Shown here: in pieces, positions 7,144 through 13,944 of the stretch
Numbering within the stretch: position 1 is the stretch's first letter
Layout of the letters: every line of letters starts with the position of its first letter
Source: Acholeplasmataceae bacterium
Lineage (GTDB): Bacteria > Bacillota_I > Bacilli_A > Acholeplasmatales > Acholeplasmataceae
Assembly (NCBI GenBank): GCA_028690555.1
Contig: JAQVBA010000007.1
Coordinates: 17,825 to 31,993, forward strand
Reading direction: 5' to 3'
DNA length: 14,169 nt
Made by a program: the position numbers and the translations under genes
Notes under the pieces: generated by a model
Seen by the model: the letters and a program-made list of their open reading frames with translations, nothing else
The model's database searches: none
Told to the model about the DNA's origin: nothing

Positions 7144-7425
7144 TTATTTTGCGGTAAGAATAAAAGCAATAATTAATCCATAAATACCTGTCGTTTCAGA
7201 AACCGCTTGACCAATTAACATGGTTGCAGTAATTTTACCGGATGCTTCTGGTTGACGACCTACTGCTTCAACGGCTTTAGATGCAGCAATCCCTTGTCCG
7301 ATTGCGGTACCAAATCCTGTGAATACGGCAATTCCTGCACCAATATAAGCCAAACCTTGACTAAAATACTCATTCGCAACGACTTCTGCGACAACAGGTA
7401 AAACATTGTTTAAAAATGTAAACAT
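7144..7425 (-). CDS. atpE: F1Fo ATP synthase subunit c, with Na+-type ion site
   Basis: Encodes 93 residues: a two-helix hairpin that assembles into the rotor ring. The polar loop is RQPEASGK (57-64), which contacts gamma and epsilon. The ion-carrying carboxylate is E77 in helix 2, within QAVSETTGIYGL. Helix 1 has the GQG element with Q44. Q44, V75, E77, T78, T79 and Y82 occupy the same relative positions as Q32, V63, E65, S66, T67 and Y70 of the Na+-binding Ilyobacter tartaricus c subunit, so Na+ coupling is predicted. The N-terminus carries about 12 extra residues relative to that protein, an extension also common in mollicute c subunits. The ribosome binding site AAAGGAG (7440-7434, spacing 8) is one of the best in the operon, in keeping with the high copy number of c. 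Confidence 0.97.
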   Translation of the reverse strand: MFTFLNNVLPVVAEVVANEYFSQGLAYIGAGIAVFTGFGTAIGQGIAASKAVEAVGRQPEASGKITATMLIGQAVSETTGIYGLIIAFILTAK

Positions 7426-7452
7426 AACTTTTTCTCCTTTTTAGTGAAATTA

Positions 7453-8130
7453 TTATTTTATAATATCAAAATCTGATTCATCAACTTTCATCGATGAATA
7501 AATTACAGTAAGCATGACAACAACCATAGTTTGAATCAATCCAAATCCAATATCAAATACTAAATGAAATGCTGGAGCAACAATAATTGATAACCAGCCC
7601 GTAGCTCCATAAATAATCGTCATTAATAATGCCCCACTGGCAATATTACCAAACAAACGAAGAGCCATGGATAAGATGGGTGTAAATTCACTCACGATAT
7701 TGAGAGGAGCCATTGGAGCAAGTGGTTTAAATATCCCCAGTAAATGTTTCCATCCCATACTCTTAAATCCCATTAATTGGATTAAAGTAAACGCTGTGAT
7801 GGATACCGAAAAAGTGATTGAGGTATATCTCGTGGGTGAATCAAGTGCAACCAAACCAGAAATGTTAGATACAAAAACATAAAGAGCAAGTGTAATAACC
7901 GGTGGTGCTAAGAATTTCCAATGTTTTCCGATATAACCTTTAATGAAATTATTCATCATCTCAATAAAACTGATGATGACAGTCATGAATTTCCCCGGTT
8001 TATCTCTGACGTCCATTTGATTAATTTTTATGCTTATTAATACTGAGAAAATGGATATAAATGCGATAATCCCTAAAGATGTGTAAAAATAAATGGGAAT
8101 ATCACGAAGCATTGTCAGTATCTGATCCAT
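7453..8130 (-). CDS. atpB: F1Fo ATP synthase subunit a
   Basis: Encodes 225 residues. This is the stator membrane protein that forms the ion half-channels next to the c-ring. Several hydrophobic segments are evident (about 15-35, 74-96, 105-122, 150-175 and 178-212). The hallmark is the helix with SMALRLFGNIASG (154-166), in which R158 is the essential arginine facing the c-ring carboxylate. PTRYTSITF and FTPILS are also family-like. ATG 8130 has AGGTGA (8142-8137) six bases upstream, so it is preferred over the later ATG at 8112. It overlaps the end of the atpI-like gene by 29 bases. The TGG codons for Trp in this gene help establish standard code use. Confidence 0.96.
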   Translation of the reverse strand: MDQILTMLRDIPIYFYTSLGIIAFISIFSVLISIKINQMDVRDKPGKFMTVIISFIEMMNNFIKGYIGKHWKFLAPPVITLALYVFVSNISGLVALDSPTRYTSITFSVSITAFTLIQLMGFKSMGWKHLLGIFKPLAPMAPLNIVSEFTPILSMALRLFGNIASGALLMTIIYGATGWLSIIVAPAFHLVFDIGFGLIQTMVVVMLTVIYSSMKVDESDFDIIK

Positions 8131-8509
8131 CTTTCTTCACCTCACCTTCATCATCTTTTTTAATTAGTGGTGTGTGGTAAACAAATATACCGATTTTTAA
8201 TGAAAATATTCCAAGTAATAAAAATATATAAGAATAAATCATTGTTGTTGTTCCTAAATCTTTCGTATCAAAATATACGATTGCTACAATGATTGTATAT
8301 AAAATATATCGAGTTACGAGATTCGTGACCACCTTTTGCGTGGTAAATTTACCTTTTAATGCTTGAGTGGCTAAACTGTTATTAAATAAAGCGACAGCTG
8401 ACCCTAAAATTGCCCATAAAAGGTATGCTCTAAAAAAGAGGAAAGTAATTAGTGCTAATATAACCGCATATACAAATGCAATAATGCTAATGGTGTACAT
8501 TTTTTTCAT
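8102..8509 (-). CDS. atpI: AtpI-like membrane protein (ATP synthase I chain)
   Basis: Encodes 135 residues from the chosen start. Four hydrophobic segments are visible (about 5-22, 25-42, 66-85 and 90-112), followed by a charged tail with KKDDEGEVKKDGSDTDN. Sequence similarity to named AtpI is weak by eye. The call rests on the topology and on the position between an AtpZ-like gene and atpB, where Bacillus atpI lies. AtpI proteins aid c-ring assembly or act with AtpZ in divalent cation handling. The frame opens at ATG 8521, but ATG 8509 has TGAGGA five bases upstream and is the better start. It overlaps the AtpZ-like gene by 23 bases and atpB by 29, so the three are probably translationally coupled. 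It ends in TGA. Confidence 0.72.
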   Translation of the reverse strand: MKKMYTISIIAFVYAVILALITFLFFRAYLLWAILGSAVALFNNSLATQALKGKFTTQKVVTNLVTRYILYTIIVAIVYFDTKDLGTTTMIYSYIFLLLGIFSLKIGIFVYHTPLIKKDDEGEVKKDGSDTDNAS

Positions 8510-8741
8510 AGCGATCCTCATTTTTCACAAATTTGTATAACGTAACAAATCCAAACATGACACCAATAAACAAACCAACACCAGCAAGAAGAATAGGTAA
8601 ATCTTCTTCTGAATTGATTTTAGTTCCGATATAGTATCCAAGTAAGGATAAGGCAATAATGGTCATGAAAAATTGAATGACCATCGTGTAAATAGCAAAT
8701 GCTTTTTTTGCTTTATTTTGTCCCAAACAACCGATCCCCAC
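8487..8741 (-). CDS. atpZ: AtpZ-like small membrane protein (ATPase_gene1 family)
   Basis: Encodes up to 84 residues with two transmembrane hairpin segments (about 17-40 and 48-68). The pattern GYYIGTKIN, then a short acidic loop, then LLAGVGLFIGVMFGF and a basic-aromatic end resembles the AtpZ/ATPase_gene1 family (a Gly-rich helix, a loop with a Pro, and GxxxGxxxGF). These proteins act with AtpI in assembly of the F-type ATPase or in Mg2+/Ca2+ transport. The nominal start is GTG 8741, 29 bases inside the end of upp, with AGGAGA (8749-8744) rather close (two to three bases). A TTG at 8726 after GGGGAT is an alternative and would remove five residues. It ends in TAG inside the atpI-like gene. 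Confidence 0.7.
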   Translation of the reverse strand: MGIGCLGQNKAKKAFAIYTMVIQFFMTIIALSLLGYYIGTKINSEEDLPILLAGVGLFIGVMFGFVTLYKFVKNEDRYEKNVHH

Positions 8742-9339
8742 AATCTCCTAAACCCGGTACGATATAACTGTTTTCATTGAGATGGCTATCAAGTGCTGCT
8801 AAATATACTGGAACATCTGGATGATCTTTTTGTAATCGTTCTACACCTTCTGGCGCCCCAACTAGCCCGACATAACGAATGTCTTTAGCACCAGTTTCTT
8901 TAATAATATCAATCGCTTTAGATACTGATCCACCGCTTGCTAGCATCGGATCAACTAATAAAACCACACTATCTTTTGTATCTTTCGGCAATTTCGAATA
9001 ATAGACTTGAGGTTGTAAAGTCACTTCATCACGATACAAACCAATATGTCCAATTTTCGCTGATGGAATTAAATTGTGAATCCCATCCACCATCCCTAAA
9101 CCAGCACGTAAAATCGGAACAATCACCACAGGTTTTTCAAGTTCGTAAACTGTTGTTTCACAAATGGGTGTTTCAATTTGTTTTGGCTTTGTTGTAAAAT
9201 CTCTTGTGATTTCATAAGTAATTAAACCACCAAGTTCCGACAAACTTTCTCTAAATTCTTTTGTTCCAGTTTCTTTGTTTCTAATTTTTGACATCTTGTG
9301 ATCAATCAAGGGGTGCTTAATGACGACTAATTTACTCAT
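8713..9339 (-). CDS. upp: Uracil phosphoribosyltransferase
   Basis: Encodes 208 residues, the standard length. It converts uracil and PRPP to UMP plus pyrophosphate in pyrimidine salvage. Visible motifs are ILRAGLGMVDG (76-86), the PRPP-binding loop DPMLASGGS (130-138) preceded by the hydrophobic strand VVLLV, and the C-terminal uracil-binding signature YIVPGLGDCGDRLFGT (192-207). ATG 9339 has AAGGAG (9352-9347) seven bases upstream; the site lies in the last codons of rpiB, and the gap between the genes is four bases. Location directly upstream of the atp genes is conserved in Bacillus and relatives. It is co-transcribed with rpiB and the ATP synthase genes. Confidence 0.97.
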   Translation of the reverse strand: MSKLVVIKHPLIDHKMSKIRNKETGTKEFRESLSELGGLITYEITRDFTTKPKQIETPICETTVYELEKPVVIVPILRAGLGMVDGIHNLIPSAKIGHIGLYRDEVTLQPQVYYSKLPKDTKDSVVLLVDPMLASGGSVSKAIDIIKETGAKDIRYVGLVGAPEGVERLQKDHPDVPVYLAALDSHLNENSYIVPGLGDCGDRLFGTK

Positions 9340-9343
9340 TCAT

Positions 9344-9781
9344 TTACTCCTTTTCAATATGATGAATTTTATCAATTCTCTTTTCGTGACGTGGTTCAAA
9401 AGATGCATTCATGTAAGCATCTAATATTTTTATTGCTTTCTCATAAGGTGTTGTTCTACCACCTAATGCAATCACGTTAGCATTATTATGCTGTTTTGCT
9501 AACATGCCAGTATTTTCATCATAGACTAAAGCTGCTCTTACACCTTTAACTTTATTCGCTGCAATACTAATTCCAATGCCTGTTCCACATATAACAATTC
9601 CAAAATCATACGTTTTTTCAACGACAGCATGACCGACTTTATATGCAAAATCAGGATAATCCACAGCATCTTTGGAATCAGTTCCAAAGTCATGATACGC
9701 AATGTGTTTATCCTCTAAATACTTCTTAATATTTTCTTTTAATTCGAATCCTCCATGATCACTACCGATTGCAATTTTCAT
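9344..9781 (-). CDS. rpiB: Ribose-5-phosphate isomerase B
   Basis: Encodes 145 residues, typical of RpiB. It interconverts ribose 5-phosphate and ribulose 5-phosphate in the non-oxidative pentose phosphate pathway, supplying ribose 5-phosphate for PRPP, the co-substrate of the next gene product, Upp. The N-terminal SDHGG (7-11) and the active-site loop CGTGIGISIAAN with C65 are clear, as are H98-N99-N100 in AKQHNNANV and GGR (107-109). C65 is the usual catalytic base in this group; galactose-6-phosphate isomerase LacA/LacB relatives are less likely given this context. ATG 9781 is preceded by GGAGG (9791-9787) at five bases. It is the first gene after the operon promoter. Confidence 0.95.
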   Translation of the reverse strand: MKIAIGSDHGGFELKENIKKYLEDKHIAYHDFGTDSKDAVDYPDFAYKVGHAVVEKTYDFGIVICGTGIGISIAANKVKGVRAALVYDENTGMLAKQHNNANVIALGGRTTPYEKAIKILDAYMNASFEPRHEKRIDKIHHIEKE

Positions 9782-9802
9782 AGACTCCTCCGCTTTTTAA
9801 TC

Positions 9803-9823
9803 TCTATGATATTATATCATAGA
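9803..9823. promoter_or_regulatory. Perfect 21-bp palindrome over the operon -10, candidate operator
   Basis: TCTATGATAT (9803-9812), one central base (T at 9813) and ATATCATAGA (9814-9823) form a perfect inverted repeat with 10-bp arms. It covers the TATAAT and extends to about the transcription start, so it would act on DNA rather than as a full RNA hairpin. A dimeric regulator binding here would block RNA polymerase. No regulator is encoded in this window. Confidence 0.55.
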
Positions 9824-9840
9824 ATAAACCATTAAGACAA
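9811..9840 (-). promoter_or_regulatory. Promoter of the rpiB-upp-atp operon
   Basis: On the minus strand the -35-like TTGTCT (9840-9835, four of six), an 18-base spacer ending in TGA, and a perfect TATAAT (9816-9811) form the most complete promoter in the window. Transcription should start at about 9804, leaving a leader of roughly 23 bases before rpiB. It directly follows the typA terminator, so the operon is an independent unit. Confidence 0.75.
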
Positions 9841-9867
9841 AGAGAAAACAATAAACCATACTTTAAC

Positions 9868-9888
9868 AAAAAAGACGCCAGGCGTCTT
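9868..9888 (-). terminator. Intrinsic terminator of typA
   Basis: On the minus strand AAGACGC (9888-9882), the loop CTG and GCGTCTT (9878-9872) form a GC-containing 7-bp stem running into six T (9873-9868). It overlaps the typA stop codon (9889-9887). Confidence 0.85.
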
Positions 9889-11701
9889 AATCATTTCCAT
9901 ATAGATATGCTTTTTTACGTTCATTAGCTCTTAATAATGTTTTTCTTAAGCGAATATTTAATGGTGTAATTTCAATTAATTCATCATCATTGATAAATGC
10001 TAAACATGCTTCTAACGTCATTAATCTTGGCTTTTTTAAAACGACCGTTGAATCTTTAGATGCAGAACGCATATTCGTTAATTGTTTTTCTTGTGTCACG
10101 TTAACTACTAAATCACTATCTTTATTCGCTTCACCAACAATCATGCCTTCATAAACAGCAACTCTTGTATCAACAAACATGTATCCTCGATCTTCTAAAC
10201 GACCAATCGCATAAGCAGTTGTCATCCCTTGATTCAGAGATACTAAAGCTCCACTGCGGCGATTTCCAACAGTTTCTTGAATCATTGGACGATAATCTAA
10301 AAATACATGTGATAAAATTCCGTATCCTTTCGTCGCCGTTAAAAACTGTGTCATGAAACCGATAAGACCTCTAGATGGCATCGTATAACGAATTCTTGAG
10401 TAATCACCAATTTGACTCATGGATGATAAATCCCCTCTTCGTTCTCCAAGCATTTCGATAATGGTTCCAACGTATTCTGTTGGACAATCGATTTGAACAT
10501 CCTCATAAGGCTCACATTGCACGCCATTAACCGTCTTCACAATGACTCTTGGGCGTGAGACTTGGAATTCAAATGATTCACGACGCATGTTTTCAATTAA
10601 AATACCTAAGTGAAGTTCACCACGTCCCGAAACAATCCATGCTTCGCTATTGTCAATACGATCGACACGAAGACTTACATCTTTTTGTGTTTCTTTAAAA
10701 AGGCGTTCATCAATCTTCGTTGCAGTCACAAACTTGCCTTCTTTTCCAGCAAAAGGACTATTATTTGTTAAAAATGTCATTTGAACTGTTGGTTCATCAA
10801 TATGAAGATGTGGTAATGTAATTTCATGACCAACTTCACAAATCGTTTCACCCACATGAATATCTGGTAGACCTGCAATTGATACAATATCACCCGCATA
10901 TGCTTCTGAAACTTCAGTTTTTTCTACACCTAAGCTTTGAAAAATCTTTTGAATTCTAAATTGAATCACGGAACCATCAAGTCTCACACAACTTACTGTA
11001 TCATTGACACGAAGTGTTCCTTGATGAATTTTTCCAATCCCCATACGACCGACATAATCGTTATAATCGATGAGTGCTGGTTGAAAAATTAAATGTTCTT
11101 GATCATCTTGATTAGGTTGTGGAATTTCTTTAATAATCGTATCTAAAATAGGTTCCATTTTAATATCTAAATATAGATGTGGTGTATAGTTCGATAACCC
11201 TTGAATACCAGATGCGTATAAAACAGGGAAGTCTAATTGATGTTCATCGGCACCTAAATCAATAAACAGGTCATAAACTTCATTTACTGTGCGCTGAATA
11301 TCAGCATATTTACGATCCACTTTATTAATCACGACGATTGGTAATAATTTAGCTTCCAAAGCTTTTTTTAAAACGAAACGTGTTTGAGGCATAACGCCTT
11401 CATAAGCATCAACGAGTAAAAGAACTCCATCGACCATATGCATGATGCGTTCTACTTCTCCACCAAAATCAGCATGTCCTGGTGTATCTAGGATGTTGAT
11501 GCGATAGTTTTTATAAATGATTGCTGTATTTTTAGCGAGAATTGTAATCCCGCGTTCTCTTTCAATATCATTTGAATCCATCACACGATCACTAAGTTCG
11601 ATGTGATCATCAAAGCGTTCGCTTTGTTTCAATAATTGATTAACGAGAGTTGTTTTGCCATGATCAACGTGAGCGATTATGGCGATATTACGAATATCCA
11701 T
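9887..11701 (-). CDS. typA: Ribosome-associated GTPase TypA/BipA
   Basis: Encodes 604 residues, close to the usual 605-615. It is a translational GTPase related to EF-G and LepA that binds the ribosome and helps 50S assembly and growth under stress or cold. The G domain has G1 AHVDHGKT (10-17), G2 GITI (51-54), G3 DTPGH (72-76), G4 NKVD (126-129) and a G5-like ASG (163-165). EF-Tu-like domain 2 follows (about 205-300), then two EF-G-like alpha/beta domains, with PSRGLIGFMTQFLT and YAIGRLEDRG in the C-terminal half characteristic of TypA rather than LepA. ATG 11701 has GAGG (11711-11708) six bases upstream. It is monocistronic, with its own promoter and terminator. Confidence 0.97.
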   Translation of the reverse strand: MDIRNIAIIAHVDHGKTTLVNQLLKQSERFDDHIELSDRVMDSNDIERERGITILAKNTAIIYKNYRINILDTPGHADFGGEVERIMHMVDGVLLLVDAYEGVMPQTRFVLKKALEAKLLPIVVINKVDRKYADIQRTVNEVYDLFIDLGADEHQLDFPVLYASGIQGLSNYTPHLYLDIKMEPILDTIIKEIPQPNQDDQEHLIFQPALIDYNDYVGRMGIGKIHQGTLRVNDTVSCVRLDGSVIQFRIQKIFQSLGVEKTEVSEAYAGDIVSIAGLPDIHVGETICEVGHEITLPHLHIDEPTVQMTFLTNNSPFAGKEGKFVTATKIDERLFKETQKDVSLRVDRIDNSEAWIVSGRGELHLGILIENMRRESFEFQVSRPRVIVKTVNGVQCEPYEDVQIDCPTEYVGTIIEMLGERRGDLSSMSQIGDYSRIRYTMPSRGLIGFMTQFLTATKGYGILSHVFLDYRPMIQETVGNRRSGALVSLNQGMTTAYAIGRLEDRGYMFVDTRVAVYEGMIVGEANKDSDLVVNVTQEKQLTNMRSASKDSTVVLKKPRLMTLEACLAFINDDELIEITPLNIRLRKTLLRANERKKAYLYGND

Positions 11702-11729
11702 TTGAAACCTCTTTTCTTAAGCCTCGTTT

Positions 11730-11735
11730 ATTATA
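11730..11735 (-). promoter_or_regulatory. Probable -10 of the typA promoter
   Basis: A perfect TATAAT on the minus strand lies 28 bases upstream of the typA ATG. Unlike the other promoters here it has no TG directly in front, and the best -35-like sequence, TTGTGT (11760-11755), is weak and 19 bases away. The region is AT-rich, so the call is moderate. Confidence 0.5.
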
Positions 11736-11797
11736 TATCAAAATGTTGATTTTGACACAAAATTGCATTCTTTTTTCTTAAAAAAATATCTAAATAT

Positions 11798-11841
11798 TAA
11801 AATTAAAACACACAATTTTGACTTGATTCAAAAATGTGTGT
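11798..11841 (-). terminator. Probable intrinsic terminator of prfA-prmC
   Basis: On the minus strand ACACACA (11841-11835) pairs with TGTGTGT (11814-11808). After one T-T mismatch, TTTTGA pairs with TCAAAA around a six-base loop, giving 13 pairs in total. A broken T run (TTTAATTTTAA) follows. It is AT-rich but long. The stop of the prmC frame is 48 bases away, unlike the other terminators in this window, which overlap the stop of the gene they end. Confidence 0.6.
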
Positions 11842-11889
11842 TCTTCATCAAGTATTTAATTAATTCCATACTGTCATCATTGATATTTT

Positions 11890-12738
11890 TTACACCAAAA
11901 CACCATTAAATCCAACAAACGTAAATCGGTCTTTTCCAGCTAAATCTTTCATTTGAATAATTTTAGCTTGTGGATAATATTGATGAATTAAATCATAAAG
12001 TGGTTTTGCATGTTGATAACCATGTTCAAATGCAATGAGACCATAATCATGTAAATGTTCTTTTGCACTTTTTAGGATGCGTTCATAAAAGTCTAATCCA
12101 AATTTGCCGCCATATAATGCAACCTCAGGTTCTTTTTTAACAATGTCCATGACTTCCTCATCATCTGGAATATATGGGGGATTTGATACAATCACATCAA
12201 ATTTATCGCTAATATTTTCAAACAAATCGCTTAAAACAAATTTCGCTTCTAAATCTAGATTTTGTTGGTTTGTTTTTGCGACATCTAAAGCTTTTTCACT
12301 AATATCTGAAAGTGTAATCTCAATTTCAGGAATTTCTAATTTTAAAGTTAATCCAATGCACCCACTGCCGCACCCTAAATCCAATGCTTTGATTTTTTTA
12401 CCAAAAAAATATTGGTCATAATAATGGATGACATGTTCCACTAAGTGTTCAGTTTCGAGTCTTGGAATCAAAACATCTTCATTTACTTTGAATTTATAAC
12501 CAAAAAAGTATGAAAAACCTAGCAAATGCTGAACTGGAACATGCTGATAGACGTATGCATCCAATCTTTCTAAAAACAATTTTTCAACATCTTGATTCGT
12601 TTCTTGATTCAAAGACATATAAAACTCATGTGGTGTTCCTTGATACGTTTCCATCAGCAAAAATTTAACGGCTTCGGTTTCTTTATCTTGCGCCTCAGCA
12701 AGTTTAAAAGCTTTTCTTAACAACGCTTCATAGGTCAT
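11890..12738 (-). CDS. prmC: Release factor glutamine methyltransferase PrmC (HemK)
   Basis: Encodes 282 residues, typical. It uses S-adenosylmethionine to N5-methylate the glutamine of the GGQ motif of release factors, raising termination efficiency. The N-terminal helical domain (about 1-85) contains QHLLGFSYFFG (70-80). IPRLETE (91-97) corresponds to the usual IPRPETE, with Leu replacing Pro. SAM motif I is LDLGCGSGCIGL (119-130) and the glutamine-binding NPPY is at 186-189 in VIVSNPPYIPDDE. Its ATG overlaps the prfA stop by four bases (ATGA), so the enzyme is made with its substrate. The C-terminal end after GKDRFTFVG is slightly unusual, and the next 60 bases contain a coding-like segment in another frame. 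It ends in TAA. Confidence 0.96.
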   Translation of the reverse strand: MTYEALLRKAFKLAEAQDKETEAVKFLLMETYQGTPHEFYMSLNQETNQDVEKLFLERLDAYVYQHVPVQHLLGFSYFFGYKFKVNEDVLIPRLETEHLVEHVIHYYDQYFFGKKIKALDLGCGSGCIGLTLKLEIPEIEITLSDISEKALDVAKTNQQNLDLEAKFVLSDLFENISDKFDVIVSNPPYIPDDEEVMDIVKKEPEVALYGGKFGLDFYERILKSAKEHLHDYGLIAFEHGYQHAKPLYDLIHQYYPQAKIIQMKDLAGKDRFTFVGFNGVLV

Positions 12739-13799
12739 TCTTTTTCTCCAATGAGTTGTCTTTTTTGAAACTCATTTAATAAAGGTTCTAAGATTAAATC
12801 AAGTTTACCTTCGATGATGGCATCTAAACGTTGTAAGGTTAGTCCAATTCGGTGATCAGATACTCGGTTTTGAGGATAATTATACGTTCTAATTTTTTCG
12901 CTTCTTTCGCCACGACCGACTAAAGATCTTCGTTCAGCATCCTCTTTTTCCATTTGAGCCTCAATCATTTGATCATAGATTCTCGTTTTTAATAAACGGA
13001 ATGCTTTATCTCTATTTTCATGTTGACTCTTACCTTCTTGACATGCAACAGCAATTCCTGTTGGAATATGCGTTAATCTTACTGCTGATTTTGTCGTATT
13101 AACAGATTGTCCTCCTGGACCAGAAGAATTATATGTGTCAAAACGGATATCTTCCCATTTAACATCAAGCTCAACTTCTTCAGCTTCGGGCATCACGAGA
13201 ACAGTTGCAGTTGACGTATGTACGCGTCCCATCGATTCTGTTTCAGGAACTCTTTGTACTCTGTGAACACCAGATTCATATTTTAAAAATGAGTATACAA
13301 GTTTACCAGAGACCATGAATTCGATGGATGTGAATCCACCCATACTGCCTTCCATCGCATTTAAAATCTCAATTTTCCAGCCTTTTATTTCGGCATATCT
13401 CGAATACATACGGAAAAGATCGCCAGCAAAAATATTGGCTTCATCGCCACCGGCTGCACCTTTGATTTCCATAATTACGTTTTTTTCATCATTTGGATCC
13501 TTTGGTAAAAGGAGAATTTTTAATTTTTCTTCCGTGTCACTTAAAAATTGTTCAATTTCATCGCGCTCGATTTCAGCAAGCTCAACGATTTCTGATTCCT
13601 TTTCGTGTTCGATGATGTCATTCAAATCTTCTAATTCTTTTTCTTTTTCAAGATAATGATGGTAAACTTCAACGATTTCTTGAATTGAACTTGATTCCTT
13701 CAACAAAGTTGTCATCTCTTTAACTTCAAGTTTACCGCTTGCTAGTTTATCTTGTATTTCTTTATATTGTTTGTCAATCAATTTTAAACGATCAAACAT
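12735..13799 (-). CDS. prfA: Peptide chain release factor 1
   Basis: Encodes 354 residues, normal for RF1. It recognises UAA and UAG stop codons and triggers peptide release. The peptidyl-hydrolysis loop GGQ is at 229-231 within SSGPGGQSVNTTKSA. The stop-codon anticodon tripeptide is PET (185-187) in RVQRVPETESMGRVHTS, a PxT motif marking RF1, not RF2 (SPF). The N-terminal domain (about 1-100) is helical and acidic. Q231 is the residue expected to be methylated by the neighbouring PrmC. Start ATG 13799 has GGGTGA (13809-13804) four bases upstream. The gene itself ends in TGA, which RF1 cannot read, so an RF2 must be encoded elsewhere in the genome. Confidence 0.98.
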   Translation of the reverse strand: MFDRLKLIDKQYKEIQDKLASGKLEVKEMTTLLKESSSIQEIVEVYHHYLEKEKELEDLNDIIEHEKESEIVELAEIERDEIEQFLSDTEEKLKILLLPKDPNDEKNVIMEIKGAAGGDEANIFAGDLFRMYSRYAEIKGWKIEILNAMEGSMGGFTSIEFMVSGKLVYSFLKYESGVHRVQRVPETESMGRVHTSTATVLVMPEAEEVELDVKWEDIRFDTYNSSGPGGQSVNTTKSAVRLTHIPTGIAVACQEGKSQHENRDKAFRLLKTRIYDQMIEAQMEKEDAERRSLVGRGERSEKIRTYNYPQNRVSDHRIGLTLQRLDAIIEGKLDLILEPLLNEFQKRQLIGEKE

Positions 13800-13814
13800 A
13801 GTATCACCCGTTAA

Positions 13815-13823
13815 ATAATACCA
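13815..13823 (-). promoter_or_regulatory. Extended -10 promoter of prfA-prmC
   Basis: TGG followed by TATTAT (13820-13815) on the minus strand forms an extended -10. The -35 position (TAGTAA, 13843-13838) is poor. Transcription should start near 13808, inside or just before the ribosome binding site, giving a leader of about ten bases. Confidence 0.55.
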
Positions 13824-13944
13824 TATTTTAAGGCATTTTACTATGCAAACAATTAGTTAAATTTTATGATATTTTTAATGAATATGTTAAATTATGGCTT
13901 ATTTAGTATAAAAAAGCATATAAATAGCGATGAATAAACGCGTA

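Noticed and set aside
2322..8130. V-type/A-type ATPase or flagellar FliI-type export ATPase.
   Set aside because: The full F-type set a, c, b, delta, alpha, gamma, beta, epsilon is present in canonical order, with GGAGVGKT in beta and GDRQTGKT in alpha.
9887..11701. LepA (EF4) or a tetracycline ribosomal-protection protein.
   Set aside because: Length of 604, the GITILAKN switch region and the C-terminal PSRGLIGFMTQF element are those of TypA/BipA.
13315..13656. 113-codon plus-strand frame opposite prfA.
   Set aside because: It is a serine-rich antisense shadow of a highly conserved gene, with no promoter or ribosome binding site. The same holds for the plus-strand frames opposite atpA, atpD, typA and prmC.
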